Notes: a model not told the origin generated them from the sequence alone. A DNA stretch of 64,000 nucleotides from Phycisphaerales bacterium (GCA_022839625.1 JALHJL010000005.1:62001-126000); one strand, 5' to 3'. Positions 27,301 to 35,881 are shown, counted from the stretch's first letter. A program made the numbers and translations.

Positions 27301-28228
27301 CGCCCTGTCTGCCGTGCGCGGCCTGGGCGACGTCAACGGCGACGGTATCCCTGACTTCGCGGTCGGCTCAAAGGAGGTCCGCCAGACGTTCACCGATCCG
27401 CAGAACCCGAGCGGCCCGAAGGTCGGCGCGCTGTTCATCGTCTTCAACCGGCAGACCGGCGTCGAAGGCGATTACCTGCTCGACCGCATGGCCCTGCCGC
27501 CGAATTTCGCCAACCGTGTTCACGGCGTCCTGCTGCGCGGGGCAACGGCCACGGAGCAAATGGGACGCGTCTTCGACACGGCCCATGATTTCAACGGCGA
27601 CGGCATCGATGACGTAGTGGCGGGCGCCGAGGGCTACGACGCCAACCGCGGTCAGGTGCTGGTGATCTTCGGCTCGACGACGCTCGAAAGCCCCGCCGGC
27701 GGCTGGACCGCCGCCGACGTCATCGCGGCCGGCCGCGGCGTCCGCTTCCGCGGCGAAAGGGCGGGCGACCTGGCCGGGGCGAATGTCGCGGGTGCCGGCG
27801 ACGTGGACGGCGACGGCTACGGCGACATTCTAATCGCGGCTCCGGGCGCGGACGTCGACCTCAACGGCGACGGCGTTCCAGAACAGGACGTCGGCGTGGT
27901 GTACCTGATCTACGGCGCCCCAGACTATGCGGGCCGGGACCTGAGCCTGTCGCTGGTGGGGACCGTCGAGTTGCCCGGCGTCAAGTTCATCGGCCGGCGT
28001 ACCGGCGACCAGCTCGGCGGCGGCCAGATCGAGTTCCCTGCCGCTACGGGTATCTACCTCAACCCAAACAACGACCCCACTACCGTTTACTCGCGCGGCG
28101 TCGCCGGACTTGGCGACATCGACGGAGACGGCAAGGAGGACTTCGCCATCAGTGCGATGCTGGCTGATCCGTACGATCGCGTGAACGCGGGTGAGGTGTA
28201 CGTTCTGTACGGCCGCGGCGACCAGTAA
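24380..28228 (+). CDS. Giant FG-GAP/VCBS-repeat lipoprotein
   Basis: The 1282-residue protein has a signal sequence ending in the lipobox L-A-A-G-C (about 24-28), so it is probably a lipid-anchored envelope protein. A Pro/Glu/Gly-rich linker follows (about 30-90). Two Ig-like or cadherin-like stretches come next, then at least six FG-GAP-type repeats with calcium-loop motifs: GAGDLTGNGRGE, IPDMDGDSLPE, GLGDVNGDGIPD, DFNGDGIDD, GAGDVDGDGYGD and GLGDIDGDGKED. These likely form an integrin-like beta-propeller. The middle (about 500-930) is rich in Pro, Asp and Tyr and has several Cys. Codons end in C unusually often between 24660 and 26000. A strong terminator follows. Confidence 0.85.
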   Translation: MFARRLAVSPLLSLGVVSLMGIMLAAGCPQPQQPTPGQVEEPNTPTQVDDQDQGGQDRPIPSPPTEPEEPATPPDGGGPDEGSGGDTGGGGSATFSVRWNSPLTPLALRPGTPLELVFGLSDTQNVITSAQLIIARDNDLDGRPDSATPAAVSVIQVAPGTNTLTYDTNQARALLSKDFGRFLFGLRLTSTLGTQLTTYAPGRITIDGQPPTAAFVFPTSDALVNPTDWQIKLQTSDNSPHTVRVVLDTNLNPADGFAGILISDIPLGTGTFDLDRTVPLSIAPGTYYYYVIVSDGIAPPTTFYARTPDGQDYLRLMVTNRLIGDFPLHRLDPARPEYRPGGPGEGAVLQGFNFNDLAGSAIAGAGDLTGNGRGELLIASRFGKPFLVNTEGIGWGEAYLIYGAAQRLRGVWQLNSVGRGAIPGLALPGIRAPVGTTWTEGLSDVTVIPDMDGDSLPELVFSFSRVESVSLANTSPAQHPDLWPDYPGLGDLEYDAYFYGAAGDPTPPGWVTNTAQFTRGGIVILSSQSPMLKNPQRLNRKGNRVVDLAEVGQVFNDTRAPRYRRMVWNATSESLTTTGCDPANPDNESNYTRWRVEFDVVFENQGPGGFDNHFSSPQFFGIPVLDPASGVWDWVPDPYQPPLANIRTLPFFLPEDGSSPMYPPRVLGDRCGNPACEYTLEWRDHGSFPIEAVITPTVDEPDPYMYFAKGWHASFLPGPQSGWAVWTGFCGRDSARVVPANGGNECGARVLGQRREDRFGAAVGADGNYLYISAPRRTALKAGDNVPELEADREESGVVYQLRTNAKPFNSPYTVTQLWIEPNMDYPIDPGDPNYPSDPTNPDTPPFYSFRFPHIDYEQPDRIDPAMPTPHQYLIETVGSTRGGDDYWSDLARLAPKNAPPSLTQAPEGVPDRQWKVDYTGTWSPCGNEFVVEDYWGVPSITIGDSPLWPHYSSEAAEYYIDRTGQIVGPHKFAALSAVRGLGDVNGDGIPDFAVGSKEVRQTFTDPQNPSGPKVGALFIVFNRQTGVEGDYLLDRMALPPNFANRVHGVLLRGATATEQMGRVFDTAHDFNGDGIDDVVAGAEGYDANRGQVLVIFGSTTLESPAGGWTAADVIAAGRGVRFRGERAGDLAGANVAGAGDVDGDGYGDILIAAPGADVDLNGDGVPEQDVGVVYLIYGAPDYAGRDLSLSLVGTVELPGVKFIGRRTGDQLGGGQIEFPAATGIYLNPNNDPTTVYSRGVAGLGDIDGDGKEDFAISAMLADPYDRVNAGEVYVLYGRGDQ

Positions 28229-28252
28229 CGCCACCGCGGCGCTCGACGACCA

Positions 28253-28292
28253 CGAAAACACGCCGCGGCCCCGAACGGCCGCGGCGTTTTCG
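28253..28292 (+). terminator. Rho-independent terminator after the FG-GAP gene
   Basis: The stem CGCCGCGGCC/GGCCGCGGCG with loop CCGAAC is extended by CGAAAA/TTTTCG outside a two-base bulge, so the stem ends in a run of T on the plus strand. Confidence 0.8.
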
Positions 28293-28376
28293 TGCGCTTC
28301 GTTTCGTCCGTCGGCCGGCCGGGAGCCGTCGTGCCGGAGCCTCACCCGGGACGTGGGAGTGCGGCGCCGCCGCGGG

Positions 28377-28382
28377 TATACT
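28377..28382 (+). promoter_or_regulatory. -10-like box for a leaderless dxr start
   Basis: TATACT ends seven bases before the dxr ATG and there is no Shine-Dalgarno between them, so transcription may begin at the ATG. Confidence 0.45.
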
Positions 28383-28389
28383 GCGCGGG

Positions 28390-29541
28390 ATGCCCAAGCG
28401 GGTGATTGTACTCGGCTCCACCGGCTCGATCGGACGTGCTGCCCTTGAGGTCGCGGCCGCGCTGCCCGACGAGATCGTCATCGTCGGTTTGGCGGCCCGT
28501 CATCAGTGGCAGCTCCTGGCGGAACAGGCGGCCCAGTACGCCGTCCCCGCCGTCGCCATCGCGGGGGAAGCCTACTACGACAAGCTGCACCGCCAGTGTC
28601 CGCGCGGAACGCGCGTGCTGGCCGGCATTGCAGGGCTAGTGGAACTGGTGGAGACTTCGGCGGCGGACTTCGTGCTCGCCGCCATTGTGGGTGCCGCGGG
28701 CCTTCCGGCGACGCTGGCCGCGGTCCGCCGCGGGCTGGATGTCGGGCTGGCGAACAAGGAATCGCTGGTGGTCGCCGGCGCGTTGCTGATGCCGCTGGCG
28801 GCCGAGCGGGGCGCGACCATCGTCCCCGTCGACAGCGAGCACTCGGCGATCTTCCAGGCCCTGCACGCGGGCCGCCGTGAGGACGTTCGGCGGATTCACC
28901 TGACGGCGTCGGGGGGGCCGTTTCGGGAGTGGCCCGCGGCCCGCATCGCGGAGGCGACGCTCGCGGACGCACTGAATCACCCGACGTGGTCGATGGGTCC
29001 GAAAGTCACGATCGACAGCGCTACAATGATGAACAAGGCGCTCGAGATCATCGAGGCCCGCTGGCTTTTCGGGGTCGCCGCCGAGCAGATCAACGTAGTG
29101 ATCCACCCCGAATCGGTCGTGCACTCAATGGTGGAGTTCCAGGATGGATCGATCATCGCCCAACTGGGCACCCCCGATATGAAGACGCCGATTCAGTATG
29201 CCCTGACCTACCCGCGCCGCGTCTCGGGGCTCGGTGCGCCGCTGGACTGGAGCCAGGCGCGCTGTCTGCACTTCGAGCCGCCGGACTTCGACCGTTTCCC
29301 CGCCCTGCGGCTGGGCTATCAGGCGGCCAGCGACGGGAGCACGGGCGGGGCGGTGTTGAATGCGGCCAACGAGGTGGCCGTCGAGCGTTTCCGTTCCGGG
29401 GCGATTCCGTTTGGCCGCATCGCCAGCGCCACGGCCGACGTCTACCGCCGTCACAAGCTGGCAGCGCAGCCCGCCTTGGACGACCTGCTGGCGGCCGACG
29501 CATGGGCGCGGGAAGAGATGGACCGCTGCATCCGGAGCTGA
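28390..29541 (+). CDS. dxr: 1-deoxy-D-xylulose 5-phosphate reductoisomerase
   Basis: Dxr makes 2-C-methyl-D-erythritol 4-phosphate, the committed step of the MEP isoprenoid pathway. The 383 residues match the family throughout: NADPH motif GSTGSIG (9-15), LANKESLV, the metal-binding VDSEHSAIFQ, LTASGGPF, HPTWSMGPKVTIDSATMMNK and IHPESVVHSMVEF. All catalytic metal ligands (Asp and two Glu) appear intact. The rseP gene starts five bases after the stop, so the two genes probably form an operon, as in many bacteria. Confidence 0.96.
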   Translation: MPKRVIVLGSTGSIGRAALEVAAALPDEIVIVGLAARHQWQLLAEQAAQYAVPAVAIAGEAYYDKLHRQCPRGTRVLAGIAGLVELVETSAADFVLAAIVGAAGLPATLAAVRRGLDVGLANKESLVVAGALLMPLAAERGATIVPVDSEHSAIFQALHAGRREDVRRIHLTASGGPFREWPAARIAEATLADALNHPTWSMGPKVTIDSATMMNKALEIIEARWLFGVAAEQINVVIHPESVVHSMVEFQDGSIIAQLGTPDMKTPIQYALTYPRRVSGLGAPLDWSQARCLHFEPPDFDRFPALRLGYQAASDGSTGGAVLNAANEVAVERFRSGAIPFGRIASATADVYRRHKLAAQPALDDLLAADAWAREEMDRCIRS

Positions 29542-29546
29542 TCGCG

Positions 29547-31811
29547 ATGGGCGCTGAACTGAGCTTCACCGGCACAATCCTGGAGTGGCTGACCGACGGC
29601 TACCTGTTTCTGAAGGTGGTGGTCGGCTTCTCCATCATCATCTTCATCCACGAGCTCGGGCATTTTCTCGCCGCCAAGTGGATGGACGTGCGCGTCGACC
29701 GCTTCGCCGTCGGGTTCTTCTACCGCATCTGCGGGTATCGCCGCGGCGAGGGGTTTACCTTCGGCCGCCGCCCGAACTACAAGCCGGAGGAGCTGGCCGC
29801 CAAGGGCTGGGGCGAGACCGATTACTGCCTGAACGCGCTGCCCTTCGGCGGCTACGTCAAGATGATGGGGGAGGATGACCTCATCATCAACGAGGAGACC
29901 GGGGAGATGAAGCGCACCGAGGACCCGCGTGCGTTTCCCAACAAGTCCGTCGGCCGGCGCATGATCGTCGTGTCCGCCGGCGTGCTGTTCAACGTCGCTT
30001 TCGCCGCCCTGTTGTATACGCTCGTGTACCTGTCCTTCGGCAAAGAGGTGATCGCCCCGGTGATTGGGCGGGTGGAGCCCGGGAGTGCTCTGGCCAACGC
30101 GGGACTTCTGCCGGGCGATCGGGTGCTGGCAATCAACGACTCCCCGGTCCAGTCCTTCGAGGACATCCTGACCACGAGCATGCTGGCCGACGGGCCGCTG
30201 AGCTTCCGCATCGAGCGCAACGGCGCGCCGTTGGAAAACGAGCTGGTGATTGACCTGGCGACCCGCGGCGGGCCGCGGGCCCTGATCAGCGGGATCATCT
30301 GGATGCTCACGACCACCGTGTCCCGCGAAATCGCGTCCACCGCCGACGGCCAGCAGTTGCGACCGGGCGACCGCGTCACGCACGTGGACGGCGTGCCGGT
30401 CAGCAATGCGTTGGAGATCATGACCGCCTTCGAGCGCTGTGGCGGCCGGGAGGTGGAGCTCACGGTCGAGCGTGCCGACCCCGAGCGAAAGGGAGCGACG
30501 CAGACGCAAGCCCTGCGGCAGCGGCCGTCGCTCACGTTCTTGCCCGCCGCGAGCGAAGAGGCGGACGCCGGTGCGCGGCTGGAAAGCCAGCACTTGCTGG
30601 GGCTGTTGCGCCGCCAGGTGGTGCGCGAGGTGTTGCGCGGGTGGTCGGGAGCGCAGGCGGGCTTCAAGCCGGGCGACGTGATCGCCCAATGGGGCACGGT
30701 GGCCAACCCGTTGTTTCGCGACATCTCGACCAGCACCGAGAACAGCGCCGGCCGGCCGATTCCGGTCGTGGTGGAGCGCGATGGACAGTCCGTGTCCCTG
30801 AGCGTGGTACCGAAGCGCGCCTTTCGGCTGTTTAACACGGCGCCGGCCCAGGTGGGCCTGGTGTTCGAACAGGAAGAAGACAAGCCGATCGTCGCCGATG
30901 TGGCGGCGGACACGCCGGCAGCGACGCTCGGGTTGCCGCGCGGGGCGCAAATCCTCGCGATCGGCAGCCGCGACGTGCGCAGTTGGCCGGACGTGTTCGA
31001 GGGCCTCAAGGCGGCGGCCGGCACGACGGTGGCCGTCCGTTATCGCAGCGGTGCGGATACGGCGACGGCGCAGTTGCGGGTGCCGAGCAGCATCGTCAAC
31101 GAGCTCAGCCTGCCGCCGGGGGCGCAGATCTACGCGATCAACGGCGAAGACAGCGTAACGCTGGAGTCCGGGAAGAGGGTTGGGCTGCCGTCGTCGCTTG
31201 CCGTCCGCAAGCTGCTCGAACGGAACGTCGGGCGCACCGTGTCGGTGGACTACGTGGTGGGCCTCACGGACACCGTGCGCCGGACACAGCTCTTCACCGT
31301 GCGCAGCGACAACACCGACCCGTGGCAGATGCGCGCCGCGTACACCTATCGGCTCGGAGTCTATTTCGACCGCCTGAACGAGACCATTTCCGCCGGCGGA
31401 AACCCGCTGCGCGCCCTGGGCATGGGCGTACAGCAGACCGGGCGCGTGCTCTTCGGGGTGTACCGGATTCTCCAAAGCATGATTTCGCCGCGCGGACACG
31501 TCGGAGTGCAGGATGTGTCGGGCCCCGTCGGCATCGTCCGGGCCGCGGTTCACCAGGCCGAGTCCAGCTTCGGCGACCTGCTGTTCTTCCTGGCCTACAT
31601 CTCCGTCAACCTGGCGGTGATCAACTTCATCCCGCTCCCGGTCGTGGACGGCGGACTGATGCTCTTCCTGATCCTGGAGAAGATTCGAGGCCGCCCCCTG
31701 GGCGTCAAGGTCCAGGTCGCGACCACGCTGGTCGGGCTGGCGCTGATCGTCCTCGTCTTCGTGCTGGTGACGTTTCAGGACATCGTCAAGTGGGCGGGCG
31801 GGAGTCTGTGA
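29547..31811 (+). CDS. rseP: Site-2 metalloprotease RseP with extra PDZ domains
   Basis: This intramembrane zinc protease cleaves membrane-bound regulators such as anti-sigma factors. The zinc site H35-E-L-G-H39 is in the first helix, and the C-terminal helix carries N-F-I-P-L-P-V-V-D-G-G with Asp701 as third ligand. At 754 residues it is far longer than the roughly 450-residue E. coli enzyme. The periplasmic part has four, perhaps five, PDZ-like units beginning near residues 170, 255, 365, 440 and 515, each with a PGDR/PGDVI or similar carboxylate-loop signature. A further region (about 560-640) precedes the final membrane helices. It follows dxr by five bases. Confidence 0.92.
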   Translation: MGAELSFTGTILEWLTDGYLFLKVVVGFSIIIFIHELGHFLAAKWMDVRVDRFAVGFFYRICGYRRGEGFTFGRRPNYKPEELAAKGWGETDYCLNALPFGGYVKMMGEDDLIINEETGEMKRTEDPRAFPNKSVGRRMIVVSAGVLFNVAFAALLYTLVYLSFGKEVIAPVIGRVEPGSALANAGLLPGDRVLAINDSPVQSFEDILTTSMLADGPLSFRIERNGAPLENELVIDLATRGGPRALISGIIWMLTTTVSREIASTADGQQLRPGDRVTHVDGVPVSNALEIMTAFERCGGREVELTVERADPERKGATQTQALRQRPSLTFLPAASEEADAGARLESQHLLGLLRRQVVREVLRGWSGAQAGFKPGDVIAQWGTVANPLFRDISTSTENSAGRPIPVVVERDGQSVSLSVVPKRAFRLFNTAPAQVGLVFEQEEDKPIVADVAADTPAATLGLPRGAQILAIGSRDVRSWPDVFEGLKAAAGTTVAVRYRSGADTATAQLRVPSSIVNELSLPPGAQIYAINGEDSVTLESGKRVGLPSSLAVRKLLERNVGRTVSVDYVVGLTDTVRRTQLFTVRSDNTDPWQMRAAYTYRLGVYFDRLNETISAGGNPLRALGMGVQQTGRVLFGVYRILQSMISPRGHVGVQDVSGPVGIVRAAVHQAESSFGDLLFFLAYISVNLAVINFIPLPVVDGGLMLFLILEKIRGRPLGVKVQVATTLVGLALIVLVFVLVTFQDIVKWAGGSL

Positions 31812-31818
31812 CGCCGGC

Positions 31819-32835
31819 TCAGAACAGTGTGAGCTGTTTGGCGCGCTCCACCACGTCAGGCTCGACGGACCCCCCGCACTCCGAACCGCCGCCGAAGCCA
31901 AAACGTGCCGCCATCGTCTCGAAGAGCCGCTGAATACTCTCCCAATATGCGCCCCGGCCTTCCATCCGGCGGCCGAACTCGGGGTTGTTCAGCCGGCCGC
32001 CGCGCATCTCGCGCATCCGCGCCTCGACGCGGTCGGCGGCGTTGGGCACCGTCTGCCGCAGGCGGCCCAGAAAGACGTCCGCCACGCTTCCGGGCAGCCG
32101 CACGGGCGCGTAACTCGCCCACGTTGCTCCGCAGCCGGCGGCACGCTCCAGCAGCGCGGGGATGTCACGGTCGTTCAGCCCGGGGATGACCGGTGCGATG
32201 AGCACGCCCACCGGCACCCCCGCCTCGTGCAGCTTCTGCATGGCCGCGAACCGCAGGGGGCCGGGCGGCGCCTGCGGCTCGATGCGGCGAGCCAACTCCT
32301 CGTCCGCGAACGTGACGCTGAAGAGCACGCGGACCGCGCTGCGCCGCCGCAATTCCGCGAGCACGTCCACGTCGCGCGTGATGAGGAATGACTTCGTGAC
32401 GATCCCGACCGGATTGGGCAATTCCCGGCACACTTCGAGGCACCGCCGGGTGAGCCGATAGCGGGCTTCCAAGGGCTGGTAACAGTCCGTCACGCCCGAG
32501 AACGCGATTTGTTCGCGCGTCCAGCGCGGCCGCCGAAGCTCGGCCGCGAGCAGCTCGGGGGCGTTGATCTTCACGACGATCCGGGTCTCGAAGTCGCTGC
32601 CGGCCCCGAGGCCGAGGTATTCGTGCGTGCGGCGGGCATAGCAGTAGGCACAGCCGTGCTGGCAGCCCCGATAGGGGTTGACGGACCACCGATACGGAAT
32701 GTCCGGGCTGTCGTTCTCGGTCAGGATCGAGCGGGCGTGCTCCTCGCGCACGGCAAGGGCGGCGTCCGGCGGCGGGCCGAGCCAGTCGCACTGCGTCTGG
32801 ACGAACGGGTTGCGAGGGTTTTCCGCGGGTCGCAT
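31819..32835 (-). CDS. PA0069-type radical SAM protein
   Basis: The 338-residue protein has the radical SAM cluster motif C-x3-C-x2-C in RGCQHGCAYCYARRTHEY (about 56-73), which binds the [4Fe-4S] cluster that cleaves S-adenosylmethionine. NPYRGCQHGC and SGVTDCYQPLE are hallmarks of the SplB-related PA0069 group, whose substrate is not known to me. It is not spore photoproduct lyase itself, as expected in a non-sporulating lineage. It converges with rseP with only seven bases between stops. A strong sigma-70-type promoter is visible upstream. Confidence 0.85.
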   Translation of the reverse strand: MRPAENPRNPFVQTQCDWLGPPPDAALAVREEHARSILTENDSPDIPYRWSVNPYRGCQHGCAYCYARRTHEYLGLGAGSDFETRIVVKINAPELLAAELRRPRWTREQIAFSGVTDCYQPLEARYRLTRRCLEVCRELPNPVGIVTKSFLITRDVDVLAELRRRSAVRVLFSVTFADEELARRIEPQAPPGPLRFAAMQKLHEAGVPVGVLIAPVIPGLNDRDIPALLERAAGCGATWASYAPVRLPGSVADVFLGRLRQTVPNAADRVEARMREMRGGRLNNPEFGRRMEGRGAYWESIQRLFETMAARFGFGGGSECGGSVEPDVVERAKQLTLF

Positions 32836-33378
32836 CGCATCGCCAATCGTACCGAGCTGCTCCGCAGATAGTATTCGGAAAGTGTTAGGTTGTCAAGTCC
32901 CGCGTGGGCCTGACGCCGGCCCTCTCGTAAGCGTAGCCGTATGTAGCAGGTGTATCCGGGCAGCAGGCCGTTTGCCCGCCGGCGGGGGTTCGAGTGTGCG
33001 GCGGCCACCCGAAGGCGACGCCTGCGCCGGCGCTGTGGCGGTGAGCCTCTCGGTCCGAAGTCGCGACAGGCATCAGCGCATTGCGCACTTGGTGCGCGCC
33101 GGCGTCCAGGAAAACGTGCCGCTCCTGCACGGGCTCCCCGTCAAGAGTTATCGGCTCGGGTAATCAACCGAGCTGGCCACTGAGCCGATGACCACTGCGT
33201 GGCCGTCGACAAGCGCGCCCGCGAGTGAGTCGGGGGCGATTAGGACAGGCCTCTGCTGCGGTCGTTCAGGATTCGGGCGCGCCGAGCGGAACGCGCGGCA
33301 GAGGCAGGCGCGCTCGCGGGCGCTTCACGTTTCGATGTCTGGTGGAGGATTGCGCGCGGTCGTCAGGAGCTTGGCGCC
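32836..33378. other. Divergent intergenic region, 543 bp
   Basis: It separates the radical SAM gene (minus) from the chemoreceptor gene (plus). The left end carries a well-formed minus-strand promoter (32868-32896). From 33000 to 33165 a plus-strand frame is open and ends in a TAA, but I recognise nothing in it; it could be a decayed gene. Small dyads such as CTCGG/CCGAG near 33158 are not distinctive. Confidence 0.5.
32868..32896 (-). promoter_or_regulatory. Sigma-70-type promoter for the radical SAM gene
   Basis: On the minus strand TTGACA (32891-32896) is followed after exactly 17 bases by TACTAT (32868-32873). It points toward the radical SAM gene, with a leader of about 25-30 bases. Confidence 0.75.
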
Positions 33379-34863
33379 ATGATTCAAACAGGTGTGCGCG
33401 GCAAGTTGTTCTTGGTCGCAGGGATTGCCGTGGTCGGGTGGTGCGCGTTCGGCTACATCGCCCTGAATACGCTGCGCACTGTGCAGGTCAATGGGCCATA
33501 CTACTGCCGCATCGTCCAAGGGAAGGACGTGATCGCGGACATCCTTCCGCCGCCCGAGTACATCATCGAGTCCTACCTCGTGGCCTTTGAGATGTGGGCC
33601 GAGAGCGACGAGCAGCAACTGACCGGCCTGACGGAGCGCGCCAAGGCACTCGAAGCCGAGTATCAAGCACGCCACGAGTTCTGGCAGCACGACTTGCCGG
33701 AGGGCGAACTCAAGACGCGGCTGCTGGACGATTCCTACCGGCCGGCGCTCGAGTTCTATCGGGTCTTCAATGAGCGGTTCGTGCCGGCGATTCAGCGCGG
33801 AGATCGCGAGGCCGCAGCCGCGTTGCTCAGCGGCGCTTTGAAGGGCGCCTACCGGACGCATCGCGCTGCGATCGACCAGACGGTAGCACTGGCCACTGAG
33901 CGCAATCAAACAGACGAGCGCGAGGCCCGCCAGGTCGTTGGGCGTCGCACGGCCTGGATGCTCGGTGTCGGCCTGGCGTTGACGCTCGGACTGATCGGTG
34001 CATTCGTGCTGGTCACGCGCGCCATTACCCGCCCGATTCACCGCATCATCTGTGGCCTGAACGACGGCGCCGAGCAGGTCGACACCGCGGCTGCGCAGGT
34101 CGCCGCAGCGTCACAACAGTTAGCCAAAGGAGCAGGGGAGCAGGCATCCTCGCTGGAGGAGACGTCGAGCGCCCTGGAGCAGATGGCCGCCATGACGCGA
34201 GCCAACGCCGACAACGCGCGCCAGGCCAACGACCTGGCCGGGCAGGCGAAGGAAGCTGCTCAGAAAGGCGACGAGACGATGGCCCGGCTCAACGGTGCCA
34301 TTTCCGGCATCAACGAGTCCTCCGGCAAGGTGAGCAAGATCATCAAGGTGATCGAAGAGATCGCCTTTCAGACGAACTTGTTGGCTCTGAACGCAGCGGT
34401 GGAAGCGGCTCGCGCTGGCGAGCATGGCAAGGGCTTCGCTGTCGTCGCCGAAGAGGTGCGGAACCTGGCCCAGCGGGCGGCCGGGGCGGCCCGCGAGACG
34501 ACCGGACTGATCGAGGATTCCGTCCACCGAGCACGCGAGGGGAGCGGCGTCGCCGCCGACGTGGCAAACGTGTTGGGTACCATCGCCTCGGACGTCGCCA
34601 AGGTCGCCGACCTCGTCAACGGCGTCACCCGCGCGTCTCAGGAGCAGGCGCAGGGGATTGAACAGTTGAATACCGCTGTCTCACACGTCGACAAGGTCAC
34701 CCAGCAGAACGCCGCCGGCGCCGAGGAGTCCGCTTCGGCCGCCCAAGAACTGTCCGCCCAGGCGACCATGGTGAGAGACGCAGTGGACGAGTTGGCAGCG
34801 GTGATTGTCGGCCGCCGCACTTCGGCCGCTGAACGCAAAGCCAATGTCGCACCCATGCCCTGA
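33379..34863 (+). CDS. Methyl-accepting chemotaxis protein
   Basis: The 494-residue transmembrane receptor has a first membrane helix (about 10-31), an exported helical sensor domain (about 32-192), a second membrane helix (about 193-213) and a short HAMP-like linker. A long cytoplasmic coiled coil follows. The hairpin tip that binds CheA and CheW is intact: EEIAFQTNLLALNAAVEAA, then AGEHGKGFAVVAEEVRNLAQ (about 331-370). The sensor domain resembles a four-helix bundle; the ligand is unknown. Sixteen bases after its stop begins a PAS-GGDEF protein, so signal input may feed both chemotaxis and c-di-GMP. No che genes are in the window. Confidence 0.93.
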   Translation: MIQTGVRGKLFLVAGIAVVGWCAFGYIALNTLRTVQVNGPYYCRIVQGKDVIADILPPPEYIIESYLVAFEMWAESDEQQLTGLTERAKALEAEYQARHEFWQHDLPEGELKTRLLDDSYRPALEFYRVFNERFVPAIQRGDREAAAALLSGALKGAYRTHRAAIDQTVALATERNQTDEREARQVVGRRTAWMLGVGLALTLGLIGAFVLVTRAITRPIHRIICGLNDGAEQVDTAAAQVAAASQQLAKGAGEQASSLEETSSALEQMAAMTRANADNARQANDLAGQAKEAAQKGDETMARLNGAISGINESSGKVSKIIKVIEEIAFQTNLLALNAAVEAARAGEHGKGFAVVAEEVRNLAQRAAGAARETTGLIEDSVHRAREGSGVAADVANVLGTIASDVAKVADLVNGVTRASQEQAQGIEQLNTAVSHVDKVTQQNAAGAEESASAAQELSAQATMVRDAVDELAAVIVGRRTSAAERKANVAPMP

Positions 34864-34879
34864 ACTCAGGAGGCATACG

Positions 34880-35881
34880 ATGCGTAGCTCCGAATCAGCC
34901 GAGGTTGCGTCTCTGACTGATCTTCCGGACTCGGTACGGCTGGCCGGCGAATTGGCCGGGCTGGATGCGTTCCTGGGAGACGCCGCGATCGGGTTCCACT
35001 GGGCCATGCTCGACCAGTTGGAGGACGGCGTCTATGTGCTCGACCTCGAGCGGCGCATCCGGTACTGGTCGCGGGGCGCGGAACGCATCACCGGCTACAC
35101 GGCCGCCGAGGCGCTGGGGGGTCGCTGCGCCGACAACCTGCTGAAGCATGTGGACGCGCAAGGTCGGTGTTTGTGCACGACAGGTTGTCCGCTCGCGGCC
35201 GTCATGGCGGACGGACAGCCGCGTGCGGCCGACGTGTTTCTACACCACCGGGACGGGCACCGCGTCCCCGTGCACGTGTTCGGCGAGCCGATCCGCGACT
35301 GGCAGGGGCGCATCATTGGTTCATTTGAGACGTTCAGCGACGCCACCGAGTCCGTGGCCGCAGTCGAGCGGATCCGCGCTTTGGAGGCGGAGGCACACCT
35401 TGATGCCCTGACCGGGCTGCCGAACCGACGGTACATCGATAGTGTGTTGGCCACCCGGTTCGCGGAATTCAACCGTGAGGGGTTGCGATTCGGGCTAGTC
35501 GTTGCCGATGTGGACCATTTCAAAAGCTTCAACGACCAGTATGGTCACGAGGTGGGCGACGAGGTTCTCAAGATGGTCGCCCGCACGCTCACACACTCAT
35601 GCCGCACGTACGACGTGGCCGCGCGGTGGGGCGGCGAAGAGTTTGTAGTGCTATCCGGGCACGGGGATGCCCAAAAGGTGGGCGCCCTGGCCGATCGTCT
35701 CCGCGCGCTTGTCGAACACTCAACGCTGGCGCACGCCGGACATGCCCTGCACGTGACGATCTCTCTGGGAGCCACGGTCGTCCGGGACGAGGACGACGCA
35801 GCCTCGCTGTTCGCCAGGGCGGACCGGCTGCTCTACCAGAGTAAGGCCGGTGGCCGAAATCGCGCGACCGTCGCGCCGTAG
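34880..35881 (+). CDS. PAS-GGDEF diguanylate cyclase
   Basis: The 333-residue cytoplasmic protein has a PAS domain (about 40-160), including DGVYVLDLERRIRYWSRGAE, and a C-terminal GGDEF domain (about 170-330). The active-site signature is GGEEF, a functional variant, and DALTGLPNRRY begins the domain. It should make the second messenger c-di-GMP from GTP. A C-rich stretch CLCTTGCPLA in the PAS domain might bind a cofactor or metal. CAGGAGG lies six bases before the ATG at 34880. It is co-directional with and 16 bases from the chemoreceptor gene, probably an operon. No inhibitory RxxD motif directly before GGEEF is obvious. Confidence 0.92.
   Translation: MRSSESAEVASLTDLPDSVRLAGELAGLDAFLGDAAIGFHWAMLDQLEDGVYVLDLERRIRYWSRGAERITGYTAAEALGGRCADNLLKHVDAQGRCLCTTGCPLAAVMADGQPRAADVFLHHRDGHRVPVHVFGEPIRDWQGRIIGSFETFSDATESVAAVERIRALEAEAHLDALTGLPNRRYIDSVLATRFAEFNREGLRFGLVVADVDHFKSFNDQYGHEVGDEVLKMVARTLTHSCRTYDVAARWGGEEFVVLSGHGDAQKVGALADRLRALVEHSTLAHAGHALHVTISLGATVVRDEDDAASLFARADRLLYQSKAGGRNRATVAP

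Noticed and set aside
29451..31901. A minus-strand open frame of 816 codons
   Set aside because: It is antisense to rseP, and its product is a low-complexity His/Arg/Gln-rich sequence.
31819..32835. Spore photoproduct lyase
   Set aside because: The radical SAM cluster and SplB-like motifs are shared, but NPYRGCQHGC and length fit the PA0069 group and nothing else suggests sporulation.
33000..33165. Short plus-strand frame in the 543-bp intergenic gap
   Set aside because: No ribosome binding site at a usable start, no family match and unremarkable composition; kept only as a possible decayed fragment.
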